Of a DNA stretch of 64,000 nt, positions 12,641-25,291 are shown one piece after another. The number at the start of each line of letters is the position of its first letter. Position 1 is the stretch's first letter. Below the pieces are notes generated by a model. The model did not search any database, had not been told where the DNA came from, and was given only the letters and a program-made list of their open reading frames with translations. Position numbers and translations under genes: made by a program. Source of the stretch: Hetaerina americana. Taxonomy: Eukaryota > Arthropoda > Insecta > Odonata > Calopterygidae. The stretch is taken from NCBI GenBank assembly GCA_022747635.1, contig JAKTNV010000003.1, forward strand, positions 46,511,475 to 46,575,474, written 5' to 3'.

Positions 12641-15600
12641 AAATTTTAAATGAGGTATGGCTCTCCCATTAATATTACAAGTGAACCGAGAGTGTCACAT
12701 TTTCTTACACTCGAATCTCGTGTTACACCGTATAATCATTTGTCAAGAAGCATTTGATTCAAGTTTTGTGAAATGCTTTACTTCAAACGGAAACTATTGA
12801 GAAGAGCTAGAGGATAAGTGAGGGTCTGGCTATGGTGAGATATTTTTAGAGGGATGAAATGGAATTAGTTTTGGCTAAAAAACGAGAATACGATTTTTTA
12901 TTCACATAACTCCTGATGAAACACATGTTTCTGAAATTGAATGCCTAATACGCTTTTAATTAGACGCAGACCAAGCAAGTACATATTACATTTTTAATAG
13001 GTTTAAGAGCTTGATTTAAAGTGAAATTCGGGTAATTTAAAAAATATATATTTTTCAAATACCATCTTGGGAAAAGACGGAAAAATTAATTCAGTCAAAA
13101 ATCAACTATTCCAGCTAAAAAAAAAAATTTATGAAGCTGAGTTTACACTCGGAGTTTCTTCAATGTCAGTCTTCAACGACGATTTGAACGATGATCGATT
13201 TTCATTAGTCGGTACCAAACTTGAAATGGTAAGTAGCGTAATGGTAATTCATGCTCAGTGATGAATAAATTAGTCGAAAAATTCTTAGTGATGAATTTCA
13301 TCGGAGATTAAAGGTTTGGTGTCGATGAATAAAATTTTATTTCACAAAAGAATAATGATATTATTTCAATAAATTATCAACGGTCTGGAGTTTCTGCGAG
13401 CCAATTGATTTTCGTATACGACAATTTTAAACAGAGTTTCCGTAAATGTTGCCAATCCAACGTTAACCTTAATTAATTGGCCAAAGCCAGCGTACAGGGT
13501 TGACATCACCCTTAATTGACTGAATTTCATTTCAATTAACGTTCGTTTCATCACTTCACACTTTCGCCGATACATTTTGCAAGTTTGCGATGAGGGCCTA
13601 TGAAAGAATCGGTATTACGTTTCAGTTAAAATGTCTTTATAGCCTTATTAATAGGTATTTTAATTTTTTTAGAGTAAATTCACAAGGGAAAATATTCATT
13701 GATACAAAAAATTTGGTAAAAGTGTATCTTTTAATTTTTCGAAAGCTTAAGAAACCGGAAAACAATTTGTAATTACAAACGTAGTTATTGAAACTTGATT
13801 CGATGAAATGTTATCAAATTATGAAAGGCCAAAACAAAGCGTGTGATGCCCGTAAATAAATTATTGGAGTTGGAAATGAATTGAATACGATTATCTAAGT
13901 GTGAAAATTAATTAAAGCAGATAATATGTAAAACGGTTTTCAGGAAAAAAGTTTGTGAAAAGAAAAATAAATGCATCACCCGGCATGATAATCCATCTGC
14001 AATAGGCTAATTTATCAAAATAATCATAAGCATGAGTACTGGTTTATCATGTTTTATAGCTACATATTTTTATGGACCAAAATTTAAGCTAAACTCTTCT
14101 CGTTTCGCACAATTTAATAGAGAAATTGACAGCGCTGAATTTTACACATTGTTTTTTAATTATTTTTGCAAGGAAGAATTTGAGAATCAATGTTTGAATA
14201 CAAATAGTTTTTGAAATTTCACACTTTGATGAACTTAATGGATTATTTTGTTGATTTTATATGGTTTACGGGGACTTAAAGGAACCAAAGTTATTAAGAA
14301 AAGTTCATTATGGATTTTACAAAAAGTATATTGCAAAACGTTATGCAGCTCACCGTAAATATAAATGCAAAAAATCTCCGACACCAAAAAGAAGAATTTA
14401 CTAAAACATTTACTGAAGATGTAACGCTTGAATGAACATGATGGGCCACCAAAATGATCCTCTTTTAGATTATCATATTTGACTACATATGGGTAATCAT
14501 CACCGAAACAAAACTATTGACGTGATTCGTCGTTGCGCAATCGATAGCTCAAGCTAGCCACTTTTATTGGCCAATGATATTCCACTTGGAGCTTTAAAAC
14601 CGAGTGCCATTTCTATGAAAAATGAAGTGTTATACCTTATCCTCTGTATACAAACTTACACAGAAATCAAAACAGCAAATATTAATCCTATCATCATTCT
14701 TGAACATTTTTATCCGAGTGGGAAAATGTCTATTTAATCGCTATGATTATCGCTTTTAATTGCATGGTAATTATTTTTCTTTGAAAGGATTATTCATGAC
14801 AGAGTTTGACATGCAGATTTTGTGTAAAATAGCATTGAGTCATTAAATCAAATTCACGCGTAAACTCTCGGATTGCGTGAAGGCCAGGAGAATTATCTGA
14901 ATCATCCACGTAGTAGACTGTAAATTAAAAAAAATGGACAGGTGTAAAATAATTGCCCATAGGTCAGGAATTTTAAATATGACCACTGAATGGGAATTCG
15001 AGATTATAACCCTAATTAACCCTATCCTAGCAGTAACAGCTCTCATTATTGGGCGAATTTAAATTTTGGCATGTTTCCCTGACTCAAAATTTGAATTTAT
15101 TGCGATGGCTGGTCTATTGGTCGTAAACCGCGAGGAAACCTCATCCTGTTACACCCGTGTAGTGATTAGATATTCTTTTGTTCGCTATTTATGGATTTAT
15201 GAACGCAGCTTAAACCGTGCGGTTTAGATCATACAAGCAATTCATGAATCAATAATGAACGAGTAGCTGGGAAATTTATCACGTGGGGGACCGTTTTGAA
15301 GATATACAGCGAAAATGTGACCCACTTAATTAAATGCCACAAAATACTGCAATAAACGAAAATATCAATGAAAGTCAAAGTTTGGTCCACGGGATATGGG
15401 AGTAAATGCTCCTAAAATTACGCAGAATAACAATGTTAATAAGGGCCGGGGATAATGAACACTAGTTAGATTGTATCTTACGTTAAAAGCTATACGAATA
15501 CGTTCATTCCTACCAGTGATTTAATTGTAATTTATGAATTACTTAATTAATGAATTACCCTGTGCAGTTTTGTGTACTCTTCAGCTGTCGGTAATAATTA

Positions 15601-16300
15601 CTCTGAGCCGCTCATGACTTGAGCTCAATTCAGCAAAAAAAAACAAAAATTAATTATTTTTAGTCGATTAGATAATCGACAAAATTAGATAATTAGTAAT
15701 TAGATAATAATTAATAATTAGATAATATTCGGACTAAAACGATCTCTTAAGAATTATCACTGTCATTTTATTGTGAAAAATTGTTATAACATCCCCTTTC
15801 CTAAGATAACTAATAAGTAACAGTCACTATTAATTAGCTCATAAGTTAAAACATACATGCACACTCACGTGAGGATGTTTCAAGAATTAAAGAACACCGC
15901 CAAATGAACAGAACTCAATGCTTAACTATGAAATGGAGAAGGCAATCGCAGGGCGGTGGAATAAAAAGACAACGCGCTGAGAAACGTGACGTCTGGGCGA
16001 TGGGAATGGTTTGAAAGGGATCTCAGCGACATATTTCAAGCCCAATTTATTGCTCCCTTATTCCTTTCGCCTCTGATCCTTTAACTTTTCTTGCCATCCG
16101 ATTGAGCCTTAGGTTGTCCTTCTCTTCCCAAAGGTAAAAGAGCTAGAGAGGACTAGCGTCTCTAAACAAAGTTTCTATCCCTTGGTTATTAAAGAAAAAC
16201 CATGTCCGCTTTTCGAGTTTTCAACAATTAATTCGCTTTTGGATGAATAATTAGAGTATGTTAATATTGTAAATACTATTATGTTGACATTTTTCCAGAT
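12640..16300. other. AT-rich DNA, no gene seen
   Basis: AT-rich, stop-dense sequence. Around 15650-15730 an AT-rich stretch repeats ATTAGATAAT-like words irregularly. No domain or repeat boundary could be identified. Confidence 0.5.
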
Positions 16301-18690
16301 CTACATTTATAGACGAATAATTAATTACTATGGATTGATATGGAATCATTTATTATTCTTTAGTAGTCTACCGTTTAAGGTAGATTTTTTAATTAAACAG
16401 TCTGCACACCGTTACATTATATTAGCCTCGCCCAAAATGACACTACTCACGCTCACAAAACCTGACACCCCCTCAGTCAATTGTTTTCTACTCTACATAC
16501 CTCATCTTCCTTCATTTTCCGCCCAATTAACCTTTTCCACCTTCTTCACACCCGCTTCAAATTTATCAATTTACCTTGAGTCTACCATCTTTCCTGAACA
16601 ATTTAGTTACCAAGTCGTACAGAAATACGATCCATACCAAAGTTTTCGCTGGCTTTTTTTTGGAACTACTTGCATAACGTCCCTGTCGTCGATTCCGTCC
16701 TTGTGAAAACTTCTTGGCTTGTCACAATTTTTCTTCTTATATCCTACTACTGTGACCACCTTGGTCCAAAACACATTTAAGATACGTAAACCGTGCAACA
16801 TACCTTAGATTTTGCCCTTCTATTTTAATGTTTAACTTAGCTTCCCTCCCTGTCATAAACCTCATTACCTTTGCTCTACATTAATTCTCATTTCATACCT
16901 ACCATACTAATTTTTCAATGTGCTCAGCCATGAGTGTAATCCCTTGGCTGATTGAATAACTAAAACTTAATCCTCCGTAAACTTAACTGATTTAATGGAT
17001 TGCCTATCCGATTTCTTTCCTATCTCTAGTTCCTCATATGCAATTTTTAACAATTCCTCTAAATATAATTTGAAAACGTCGGGTTTTAATGGACATCCCT
17101 CTTTTTAATATTGCCCATTCAGACTCTCTCTCCGCCACATTTATACGAGAGCAGTTTGACGCATTCAATGATTACCGATATGTATGTCATTCATTTATCC
17201 AGTCAACTCCTATCTTTTGTAATGGACTTTTTTAATTTAATAAAATTAAGTCTATTGAATGAATTCTCGAAATCGCGAAACAAATAAATACATCCTGATT
17301 GTACTACATGTTACTTTCTTTTAGTGATCTCATTACTGCTATTGAATCGCCAGTATCTGTCCCCTACTGAACCACACACCATCATCATTTCAAGTAATAA
17401 TGAGACCAATGTTTACATCCTTTTATTGATGAATCAAAGTGTCAACCTGGCTGTGTATAAAATAAATTTTATTGTTCCTTCGTCGTTACGTTCGTCTGCT
17501 TTCCCCTCTGGGGATGTAAACTATCACTGATCTAACGGAACTACGGCCAAACTTCTCCCCATAAATGCTATGGGTTAGCCCATAAAACTCTTCCTTCCGC
17601 GCTTTACTAAACCCTCAAATAGTTCCGCGGGAATATCTCTCCACACCACCTTATTTGATTTCAAGTTCCTTAATGCCCTTTCTATCTCGCCATCAAATAT
17701 GTCTGGTCCTAGGCTATCCTCATCTGCATCATATTCTATTTCAATGCCTAAACGTAATGGCAGACTATCTTACCGAGCAGATCTTTCATGAATTTTTGCC
17801 ATCTCTTTCGAATTCTATCTGGTTCAAATAGTGACTTTCCTGCTATATATTTGATGCGTGCGCGGATTTTATCTTCTTACTTCCAGATAGATCTTTCACT
17901 TTTCTCTACAGCGTATTTATTTCGCCCTTCCTTTACAAATTCTCTAAACGCTCTCCTGCCTCTCCTCTACTGCCTAAACGTAATGGCAGACTATCTTACC
18001 GAGCAGATCTTTCATGAATTTTTGCCATCTCTTTCGAATTCTATCTGGTTCAAATAGTGACTTTCCTGCTATATATTTGATGCGTGCGCGGATTTTATCT
18101 TCTTACTTCCAGATAGATCTTTCACTTTTCTCTACAGCGTATTTATTTCGCCCTTCCTTTACAAATTCTCTATGTTCTCGCACTCTGTCCTCCTCCATGC
18201 TTCATTTACCATATTACTTAGGAACTCGTAGATTAAATTTTCACTGCCTCCTGTTACTCCGTATGTGTCTAGAAAAATGCTTATATTTTCTTTTTCCTCA
18301 TTCATCTTCTTTTTTTATTCTCTGGAATCTGCCGTTACATTTCATCTATACTTAATTAAAATCTGAATTCGCCCCAGGGAAACCATGTAAATGGGTTATG
18401 TTCTACCTAAATCTGGTGCCTAACCGTAATCTAATCCGTACTCAGCCCTAAAATATCTATATTCTCTATCTCCCATCTCTCGTTTGATATTTTCTAATTT
18501 TCCTGAGCTAAAAATGGTTCTAACGTTCCACGCCTCATTTTGGACTTGCTTGGTCCCGCTCTTTGTCAAGGCTACAAAAATTTTGTGTGACAGAGTAAAC
18601 CTTCCCTCTCCCACTACCAGGTACACACACGGCCCAACGGGTGGATAAACGTCGTTTACAGGACTCATATTTATAACATTTTCAATCAAA
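16300..18690 (-). pseudogene. Decayed RTE-like non-LTR retrotransposon with internal deletion and duplication
   Basis: Reading the minus strand from 18690 downwards gives the usual domain order. The endonuclease start appears as AWNVRTIFSSGKLENIKREM (within 18420-18590). Most of the endonuclease is then missing. The linker before RT is present: IAGKSLFEPDRIRKRWQKFM (twice, because of a tandem duplication), then DEDSLGPDIFDGEIERALRN and DIPAELFEGLVKRG near 17580-17720. RT core pieces follow, and KLNIKIEGQNLRYVARFTYL near 16780-16835 is the YLG-type block (YLK here). The tail includes KKVEKVNWAE-like sequence near 16540. Stops and frame changes show it is long dead. The lower boundary is approximate. 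Confidence 0.8.
17745..18172. repeat. 202-bp direct duplication, 24-bp spacer
   Basis: The segment 17745-17946 recurs at 17971-18172 with a constant offset of 226 bases, and I see no difference between copies. It lies within the decayed LINE, covering the linker before its reverse transcriptase. The surrounding LINE is heavily mutated, so the duplication must be much younger than the insertion, or an assembly artefact. Confidence 0.9.
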
Positions 18691-19485
18691 ATATGCAGCT
18701 ATCAAATGAAATTATATTATAATAGGTGGAAAGGATAGTTTTTCAAACTTTCACGGTAGAGAGAGAATTTTTTTAACATGGTTTCCCAACTAATGATAAG
18801 CTTTCGATTGAATTAAGCATCTCTTATAAAAAATTAGCAATCTGACCCCACGTGAATTTCTCCCAGGGAAATAAATTTATTGCATTTGAAAACCAATTAG
18901 TCATTAATTCTCATTAATGGTGGGAATCAACAGTCGAAAGTCATGCCAATAAATCATAAAATAACTGCAACAAACATTTTTTAATTTTCTATTCTACAAT
19001 GTTTTAGTATTCTCTATTGCGGGCAGAGTAATTATATTTTAGCTGAACTCTACCAACAATAAGAAGTATTCCACCCACCTCTTGAAAAACTCATTTCTAA
19101 ATATTTTTCCTTTATGCTCTTTATATATTTCTCTCAATCTACAAGAATATCCATCATTAATGGAAATATTTATCTTTTGAAACTATATATAAATGTTCTT
19201 CTGTAATTGTGAATATAAAAATGCTAAAAGAATGGAATGTGGACTAAATTATGTTAAATATTATAGAATTTATTTTCTAATAAGTTCTTATTCTAATCGG
19301 CTTTCTAAATTACATAACAAATTCTGCACTAAATTACTCAACTAATCAAATTAAAATGAGCATTTTCATCGAACCCTCCTTGCAGTAAAAATTATTTTAC
19401 AAATTATACTTCCTACTCCTCCTTAGTAAGATTTCAACCATGGCATTTTAAATTATATTTTCGATAGGCTCGAAAAAGGGAAAAA
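18690..19485. other. AT-rich DNA, no gene seen
   Basis: AT-rich sequence flanking the LINE relic and leading to the GC-rich island. No open frame of note. Confidence 0.5.
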
Positions 19486-19489
19486 GATT

Positions 19490-19500
19490 TATAAAAAGGC
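19490..19500 (+). promoter_or_regulatory. Candidate TATA box
   Basis: TATAAAAAGGC is a strong match to the metazoan TATA consensus and stands at the edge where AT-rich DNA gives way to a GC-rich island, a plausible promoter position. No clear initiator lies about 30 bases downstream; a TTCAGCA lies about 60 away. No transcript or coding exon is identifiable, so this is weak. Confidence 0.15.
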
Positions 19501-19549
19501 AAATATTTATAGTCTTCGGAAACCGTCGAAACAGCAACATCGAACTCGC

Positions 19550-20510
19550 TTCAGCAACACTCTTTCACGCGAGCCGAATATCCCTTTACGCCTCATCCCT
19601 CTTTCCACTCTCCCACTCACCGACACGAGTGCGCTCCACTGTACTCCACGGTGTGGCCTGGTCCCCTGTACTCCCCTCGCCCTCCATCACCTAGTCCCCG
19701 GCCGCCTTATCTCTCACGACCGCAAGGGGCTCCAGCCAAGGGAGACGACGCAGGGCACACATACCTCATTGCTTTCCCGCACACCCAATACACAGACCCG
19801 AAAACCTCCTTTACCCCTTCCACCCCACCACCGCCACTACCATCCCTCCCATTCTTGCTCAACGCCGACAAAGACGGGGCCAGTGGTCTGGGGTTCGAAT
19901 CCGAAGGAAGCCACGGAGATTATTTGTTGAAGGGGTGGGGGGAGACACAAAAGGGCTTCCTCCGTTCGCGCTCCACCACCCACCCGCCCACCACTGCCCA
20001 ACCTCTCCTCCCCGACTCCTTCCCGCAACCCCCGTCTTCACACGTATCTCCGCCTGACTTTTAAAACCCATTATCTCTCACGCAGTCCTTGTATGCCGTC
20101 GTAGAGCGAGCTCATGCAGTTTGGGACGACGCATAAATCAAAGCAGAGAAAGAGGTGAGAGAGGGCGCGAGGAGAAGAGAGAGAGAGTGAAAGAAAGAGC
20201 GTTTGGGAGTGAGAAGGCAGTGGGTACGGAATAGGAAGAGAGGGAGAGGTTGCGTTTCAAAGACTGTTCTGGGGAAACTTTACTCAAGAGACCAGACACA
20301 CTCACACACACATACCTTTACACCAGCACAACGATAACAAGCTTTTTAGTCGAGAGACGTTACTCCGCCGCGTGGTGGAGAGGGGGGGAAGGAGAGAGGT
20401 CTTCCTGTGCTCCCCCAACAACCTTCATTCCTTCCTCTTCACATCCCTCCTTCTCCCCACGACCACGCAAGACGCTCTCTTGTTTCGTCGCAGAAGAAAG
20501 ATGACTAGGG
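19550..20510. other. GC-rich purine/pyrimidine-skewed island
   Basis: C-rich with many CpG steps, switching to G/A-rich between about 20130 and 20250. The 137-codon frame at 19651-20064 is proline/serine/threonine-rich without a domain. GGTTCGAATCC at about 19891 matches a tRNA B box, but no tRNA fold surrounds it. Confidence 0.5.
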
Positions 20511-21360
20511 CAGAAATATATATCTTTTCTTCTCCGTCCAAGGTCTTATGAATAAGCATCAAGATTATTTTTCTATAAAAAAACAAAATGCACTACAATG
20601 AGGAATATAAGAGATAAGGGCATCGAATATTTTCATAAAGAATTTCGGGGCCGTTAGCAAGGAAGTTATTTTATTTTTTCCTTTGTGAGTATTATTTCAA
20701 CTTTTCTGTCGCCATGAAAAGATATTCATTTCTCGATAAGACTCGCGACTCTGGGACGGAAAAGTTTTCCGTATCCTGAAGCAAAGCTTCTTTAATTTCG
20801 AAGACGTGATGGTGTGGAAATGGCGTGGTGGTGTGAAGAGACGTGATGGCGTGAGGAACGTGAAGATGGGTAATAGAAAATCAACTATCTACTTTTTAGG
20901 TAATTAAAAAAATCATTGGTGCACTCCTCATGATCTCAAATTACAAAAAATGAATTAATTAGAAACGCTGGTCAAGGTTTGGCCATGAGTCTTGGGAGTA
21001 TTTCATGACATTTTATGTCATTCTGTCATTGAAATAAAATGCAATCTAAGATAAATTTCAAACGAATAAAATAAAATTAGGATTTTTTTAGTGCTCTGCG
21101 TCATCATTTCAATGTCAAAGTGATACCTTGACTTTTTTTTTTAATTTTAGGATAAATCATGTTGTGATACCTGTGATAATTTAAAATCAACTATAATTAA
21201 CAGGATAAATATTTATTACTATTTCGTCATTTTTCGTACGTATTTCTTTGATCATTACTTACAGTGAAATTTAGAATACGCATTTGTAGTGAATGAAAAC
21301 ACTTTCGATATGACTGGATATTAAAATTCCTCCGAATAATGGTATGGGTGTTTTATATCA
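20510..21360. other. AT-rich DNA, no gene seen
   Basis: AT-rich, with a small run of imperfectly repeated GTGGTGTG/GTGATGGCGTG words near 20800-20860. Nothing coding is recognisable. Confidence 0.5.
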
Positions 21361-22060
21361 CGGATCGCTGACGTAGTGGTAGTGTGCTCTTCCTTTGAGT
21401 AAAGAACCAAATAAGAAAGAAAAGAGTGCAAGATCAACAACAGGCACACCCGGAGGTGGAGTAATAAAGATGAAAAACGTCCGCCAACCACCCAGCGAGT
21501 TTCTGGAAGCAGCGAGGGTGAGAGTGGGTGCAGCGTGTGAGTGGCAAGAGGGTGGAGAAGGGACCAGAGGGTCTGTGAAACGGGGGAAGGGATTCGGAGG
21601 TGGAACGGGACAATGAAATAGGGAAGAGGATTCCCGAGTCCGCACCAAATAGCCTTTCATTTCATTACCGCCCTCATCGGTCTCCCCTCTTGCCTCATTA
21701 CATGCGGCTCCACCCTCGCCGCGCCCTCACGAGCCGCACACCCACTTGAAGTGTTTGTCGTGCGTGGATCGTACCACCCGTGGGAGAGAGGGAGAAGGTG
21801 CAGGAGAGGGGGTGAGAAGAGATGAAGAGGAAGAGAGAGTGGGAGGGTGCAGAAGGAGACGTAGAGAGAGAGAGGAAGACAGAGAAATAGCATGGGGAGA
21901 TGGAGGGATTGAGTGAGAGGCGCAAGAGAGTGGGGAAAAGCATTCCTAGGGGTGAATGATGCCACCGACATCTGTTGTGGACGGGGTGGTTTGGAGGACG
22001 AAGAGGGGTGGTGAATTCAAAAGTGGGGACTGGGTCTCGCGACCACCCCGAGACACGTTC
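21360..22060. other. G/A-rich skewed island
   Basis: Purine-rich plus strand with CpG steps and (GA)n-like stretches. Frames on both strands are low complexity and I call no gene. Confidence 0.5.
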
Positions 22061-22688
22061 GTGCTCTGTTGCAGCAATTAGGATTTAGTCCCTGATTTTT
22101 TTCGGAACACGGGACCACTCTTCCCTTCGTTCGAATTTCATTTTCTGATGGAAAATCGATTTCTCGATCGTTCGTTGACTCCTGGATACACGAAACAAGA
22201 CGGGGGAATTATTTACAGGCAGATTTTAGGAAAAGATAGTCGAAGATACTTAAATTGGTAAGGGGAAGAAAGTAAACTGAAGCCCAGAATGCATACTAAT
22301 GTTAGAGGGGAGAAAAATAAAAGAGCAAATTAAAGATCTTTTGGCAAGATCTTCTTACCCAAAGCTGATTCCTGGAAGTAAAATTAAATAATTCAAATCA
22401 GCTAATAGAAGGTGATACCCAATTGAAGATGTTTGAGGGGATTTGAAGTAAATGAATAAGGTTTTCGAGTTATTGGAAAATGTTTCGAAGTTGGAAAACA
22501 TTACCTGAAATATCCATGTTATAATAAAGACGGAAATCTTGCGATAAAGCAAATCCTAGACGAAATAAAAGATTGCGGAGGGGAGGTGAATGTTTCGAGT
22601 CTGAGCTTCCCGAGTCCGGCCATTTATTTATTTTTTAAAATTGCTTTTCATTAATGACTACTTTTGCATTTAACTGAACTATTGTTAA

Positions 22689-22777
<89 letters not shown>

Positions 22778-23200
22778 CTACATATATATATGCACACAGA
22801 AGTATGAATATTAATTACAATACATTGTGCCATGACACCTGAATCATACCCGATTTGAATATTTATTTTTAAATAATACTACTTACTGGTGACCTCAAAA
22901 GGTAATGGTATAAACCGCAAGTCCAACTGAATGCGACATGAAAACAACGAGAATTCGACATGCCACGTCATATGGGGTCAGTTCATTTTTGTAGATGTGA
23001 TCAATGCTGTTTACAATTTAAACCCGAAACTATCACTGCTCGCCTAGCAGATTAATATGAATCCTTTTTTTCCCTTGGGAAGCCCTTTCATACAATCATG
23101 ACCACGCAACAACGAGACGGGCGCACAGCATGAGTTGTTAACGCACATGGGGGTCAACAGAGCCGTTTGAATAAGGATTTCATGCATAGCGGTTTTCCGA
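22060..23200. other. AT-rich DNA with a TA/TG microsatellite
   Basis: AT-rich, no gene. It holds the (TA)n(TG)n tract at 22691-22775. The rest shows no repeat or coding signal. Confidence 0.5.
22691..22795. repeat. (TA)n(TG)n microsatellite
   Basis: About 26 TA units pass into about 15 TG units, followed by a short TA-rich stretch to about 22795. Confidence 0.9.
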
Positions 23201-24450
23201 ATTTGGGTTGAGAGTGAACAGATCCGTTCGAAGAGCCTCGAGTGAGGGAGGGAGAGGAGATCATCCGGGAAGGAAGGAGGTCACGTGCGTGATTATGAAT
23301 TCATCTCCTCCCCCTTCCCTTCGAAGGGAGCTATTCGATCCCCACCCTTCGCTGCCACTTCCGCTGCTTCCTTTATGCGGGTGGGTGGGTGAAGGGGGCG
23401 GGGAAGAGGCCCTCATCCCTCTCTGCTCCCTGGTTCCTCTCTCGTCTCCCCGGCCGTCTTCCCCCGTCACTGTCACCCTCCGACCTCCTCCTCTCCCTCT
23501 CCGCGGCATCAAAGTGCGATTAAAAAAAAGCCACCCACCCCCGCCCCTTCCCGCCCTCCTTTCACCCACTCCCACAGTCTTCCACCACCTCCTCCTTTAT
23601 CTCTTCGCATGCACCCTGCGCTCGCAGTTCTTTCCCGCTTCACTTGAACTCTTGCGACATGTCACACGCCAACCCCCTCCCACTCTAACTCGCCGCCCCG
23701 TGCGCCAACCCCTTTTCACGATTCCCGCCCCCGCCCCGAAGCCGGTCCCCACTACTGACAACCCCCACTCGCAAGACCCCCCCTGCCCTCTTCCTCTCCC
23801 TCGTCCCCCCTCTCCCCTCCTCCGCGAACACTTCTCCCACCCACACCACTTCATCCCATTACGCCTTTTTCCAGGCCCGAGCTAAGCTAGAGAATGGGGA
23901 GGGAGGTGGGGAGGAGGGAGGGGGAGGGGAGCTTAACCCGATGGCATATTGCTGACTTGGCCCAGCCATCCTCTTCACCCCTCCCGCTACTCACCCGAGT
24001 CGCTTCTCTCTCTCTCCCCTCCTCCCCACTCCCGCACGTTCTCTCCCATCCCTCCTCCTTTTTACTCCTCTTTCCCTCCCCCGCACTCTAGTTCCCTTCT
24101 AGGGTCTGAGGGGGAAGAGGTTGAGCGCCGCCTCAGCCAGAAAACTATTCTTCCTCGCACGACTCTTCGAAGTGGCGGGGAAGGGAGAGGGGTGTTGGGG
24201 TTTTAGACGGGTGGGTATTCTCCTCCACCCTCCCTCTCTCTTTCTCTTTACACCCGCCTCACTTTTCTTTCTCCCCATTCGCGGCCAGCTCTCTCTCTCT
24301 ATCTTCGTCCTCCCCCCATTCCACCCCTTCCGCCACGTTCCGAGGACACTCCCGACCCTCGCTCACTCTACCCAGCTTTTCCCTTCTTTTTATTTAACCC
24401 TCCGTCTTCCGCCCTCACGATACATAGCACACGACCGAATGGCGTGAAAC
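23200..24450. other. C-rich skewed island
   Basis: Plus strand dominated by C/T runs with frequent CpG, briefly G-rich at 23890-23935. The 225-codon frame at 23208-23885 is proline/leucine/arginine-rich with no domain and overlaps open frames on the other strand, so composition is the likeliest cause. Confidence 0.55.
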
Positions 24451-25170
24451 CCATTATGTATACCGGTTTTCAGTCATTCTCAAAAGTCTTCGCACAATTT
24501 GTGCCTTCCTCCTCTAAATGCTGCTTAGATCCAGAATATAACCAATGCGCGCCATCCAGCGATGGTATGTCTGATTGCACATGAACTCCGTTTCTGTCTG
24601 GCATCTTAGGCAAAACTTCAACCAATGAATAATTCTTTAATTTATTAGGTGCTCAAACCTCAAATTGTTCTCCTAATTGGCTTTTAATCGGATTTCCTAA
24701 TCTTATTTTCAATTGTACTAAAAGGATCCAGTTAGTAATAACCTGTCAAAATGCATCAAGGTGTATCGTTCTTCAGTGATTTTAGGCCGCCATCATGTCA
24801 CTTAAATGTCACAGAAAGTTAGTTTGAAAGTTATATCTTATTTGTTTCACTTCAGATGCTGGACAAATGCCAATGGAGATTACTTCGTAGATTCGAAATT
24901 TTAATATTTTTACGAAATTTTTTACACAATGCTTTACCATGGTATAAAATTTTACGCATTTGTTCAAAATGAAAAATCCGATCAAGATATTGAAAAATTA
25001 TTAGAAATATTAACTGTACTTCCGTCCCAAGTATCACAGTGATGGTACTAGCAGAGTTATTGTGCATCCTGCTTTCATGAGACGTCCTTCGTTTTATCAT
25101 CCATCACTCTTACTGGAATTTGAGAAATGTGTCAATGATAAATATTAAAATGAAAATTGTCGGAGTATCT
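24450..25170. other. AT-rich DNA, no gene seen
   Basis: Sequence immediately upstream of the CR1/Jockey-type LINE. No motif of the missing 5' part of that element was found here, consistent with 5' truncation at about 25174. Confidence 0.5.
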
Positions 25171-25173
25171 ATC

Positions 25174-25240
25174 TTAACCTCCCTGGTTTGCGACTTTAAC
25201 CTCCCTGGTTTGCGACTTTAACCTCCCTGGTATAGATTGG
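25174..25240 (+). repeat. 22-bp tandem repeat at the LINE 5' junction
   Basis: The 22-base unit TTAACCTCCCTGGTTTGCGACT starts at 25174, 25196 and 25218; the third copy diverges into unique LINE sequence after CCCTGG. The unit derives from the endonuclease GDFN-LPG motif region, so the very end of the truncated element was copied about three times. Confidence 0.85.
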
Positions 25241-25291
25241 GACAGCAATATCGTTAAATCTGGGACCCGCGATCGCGAATCTTGCAATTCC

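Noticed and set aside
19880..19910. tRNA or SINE at a GGTTCGAATCC B-box match
   Set aside because: Flanking bases do not form acceptor or anticodon arms, and no A box lies at a convincing distance.
21361..21420. tRNA-derived SINE head (GTAGTGGTAGTGTGCTCTTCC)
   Set aside because: Resembles a tRNA A-box region, but no B box or SINE tail follows; a short similar word at 32740 is not enough.
22691..22795. CRISPR or satellite array
   Set aside because: Plain dinucleotide repeat without spacers.
23208..23885. 225-codon plus-strand frame as a gene
   Set aside because: Proline/arginine-rich, no domain, and the opposite strand is open as well.
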